Shown in pieces: positions 63,476 through 64,000 of a stretch of 64,000 bases of DNA. The notes beneath the pieces are model-generated. The model was not told the origin of the DNA, did no database searches, and saw only the letters and a list, made by a program, of their open reading frames with translations. The stretch is from Photobacterium lipolyticum (lineage in GTDB: Bacteria; Pseudomonadota; Gammaproteobacteria; Enterobacterales; Vibrionaceae): contig NZ_PYMC01000001.1 of NCBI RefSeq assembly GCF_003026475.1, positions 1 through 64,000 of the forward strand, written 5' to 3'. Positions within the stretch are counted from its first letter, which is position 1. Each line of letters starts with the position of its first letter. A program made the translations under genes and the position numbers.

Positions 63476-63774
63476 AACTCTTGGCAGCGCGCCAGCACAC
63501 TGGCGGGATCCGTCAGCACTTCTTCAATGGTGACACAATGAATAGTACTGCCAGTAAAACGGGCTCGGTGCTCTATTTCAATGTCTGAGGCGATCAATAC
63601 CACATCTGCTCGACCAATATCCTGGAAGCTAAGCTGGTTCTCGATCCCCATCGCCCCCTGGGTTTCTACCATGATCTGAATACCTAACTGCTGTGCCGCT
63701 TTCTTTAGCTCAGCTGCCGCCATGTAAGTATGCGCAATCCCAGTCGGGCAGGCAGTAACTGCTGCAATTTTCAT
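63472..63774 (-). CDS. PTS fructose-family EIIB subunit
   Basis: A 100-residue stand-alone EIIB from ATG 63774 (MKIAAVTACPTG), with GAGAAATT upstream; a reading to 63909 would enter IS sequence. The phosphocysteine is in TACPTGIAHTYMAA. A matching EIIC should exist, but none lies downstream, so it was presumably encoded upstream beyond the IS element or elsewhere. Only about 80 bases of native leader remain before the IS end, so the original promoter may be lost or replaced. Confidence 0.88.
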   Translation of the reverse strand: MKIAAVTACPTGIAHTYMAAAELKKAAQQLGIQIMVETQGAMGIENQLSFQDIGRADVVLIASDIEIEHRARFTGSTIHCVTIEEVLTDPASVLARCQEL

Positions 63775-63856
63775 AATTTCTCTGTTGGTAGATGTTGTTT
63801 TAGATGATTGTCTCGATCCGGGGTCGATAGTCAAGTCATAAGGCAAGTAAAACTGA

Positions 63857-64000
63857 TGATCTGCCCCAACAAGATTGGACACCAAGTTAAGCGACATTCT
63901 TCTGTTCAATTACAACGGGGCTTAGATACCCGAGGGCACTTTGCCTTCTTGTTCGGTTGTAATCAACCTCAATATATTCAAATACCGTTTGCCGCATCAT
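63857..64000 (-). mobile_element. IS3-family insertion sequence, one end only
   Basis: The element end probably begins near TGATCTGCCCC at 63857, a typical IS3-group terminal repeat, and continues into a transposase C-terminus (63887-64000). The rest is beyond the window. It lies just upstream of the PTS EIIB gene and has probably interrupted the PTS unit. Confidence 0.75.
63887..64000 (-). CDS. IS3-family transposase OrfB, C-terminal end (partial)
   Basis: The last 37 codons of a transposase. They read [20 protein letters not shown] followed by [13 protein letters not shown] and TAA at 63887-63889. This is the conserved end of the integrase-type (DDE) OrfB of the IS3 family, where [15 protein letters not shown] is nearly invariant. 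The 5' part lies outside the window. Intactness cannot be judged. Confidence 0.85.
   Translation of the reverse strand: MMRQTVFEYIEVDYNRTRRQSALGYLSPVVIEQKNVA

Overview
This window looks like a chromosome segment of a marine gammaproteobacterium, most likely Vibrionaceae or a close relative. The grounds are a lysine-riboswitch-controlled operon, a fructose/mannose PTS block whose gene order resembles the one I recall in Vibrio cholerae, several cyclic-di-GMP and chemotaxis-type signalling proteins, and palindromic intergenic repeats. Genus assignment is inference. No rRNA, tRNA or CRISPR array was seen. The left edge starts in a C-rich low-complexity run, and the right edge lies inside an IS3-family element.

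Layout. 1-5.6 kb (all minus strand) is an R-body-like locus: eight small RebB-family ('killing trait') genes plus a RebB gene fragment, preceded by a helical protein, a small lipoprotein, a two-repeat lamin-tail-domain protein and a LysM-GH19 endolysin-like enzyme. A 9-bp tandem repeat lies upstream of the enzyme. 5.8-8.7 kb is a GAF-PAS-GGDEF-EAL protein. 9.0-19.1 kb is an arsenate-resistance set (arsJ, its partner GAPDH, a dual-specificity-type phosphatase, an arsenate-reductase/ArsR fusion) with a complete oppABCDF-like peptide ABC transporter inside it. 19.1-29.7 kb is a neutral-lipid region: lipase-like hydrolase, GMC oxidoreductase, fatty acyl reductase, acyl-CoA-binding protein, wax ester synthase/DGAT, phasin-like protein and CoA-transferase/hydrolase. 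A 47-residue cysteine-rich protein and a PAS-GGDEF-EAL protein with a changed GGDEF site follow.

32.5-37.0 kb holds a lysine riboswitch followed by dapA-like, dapD-like, PLP-decarboxylase and M14 deacylase genes. 37.2-39.8 kb is a divergent pair: a RimK-like ATP-grasp ligase and a GNAT/C39-peptidase fusion. 40.3-46.5 kb carries katG, a MarR/HlyD/DUF2955 efflux operon with a clear double operator, and fructose-1,6-bisphosphatase. 46.9-53.6 kb is a signalling operon (hybrid kinase, CheR, CheB, REC-GGDEF). Next come an alkyltransferase, a chemoreceptor and a periplasmic triple-rhodanese protein. 58.1-63.8 kb is the manA/PTS/AraC carbohydrate block, cut off upstream by the IS3-type element.

The most interesting parts are the R-body-like locus with its possible release genes, the lysine-riboswitch operon with an atypical decarboxylase, the arsenate operon with an ArsR domain lacking cysteines, and the wax-ester cluster. 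All functional statements come from reading translated sequence and recalling family features; no database search was run.
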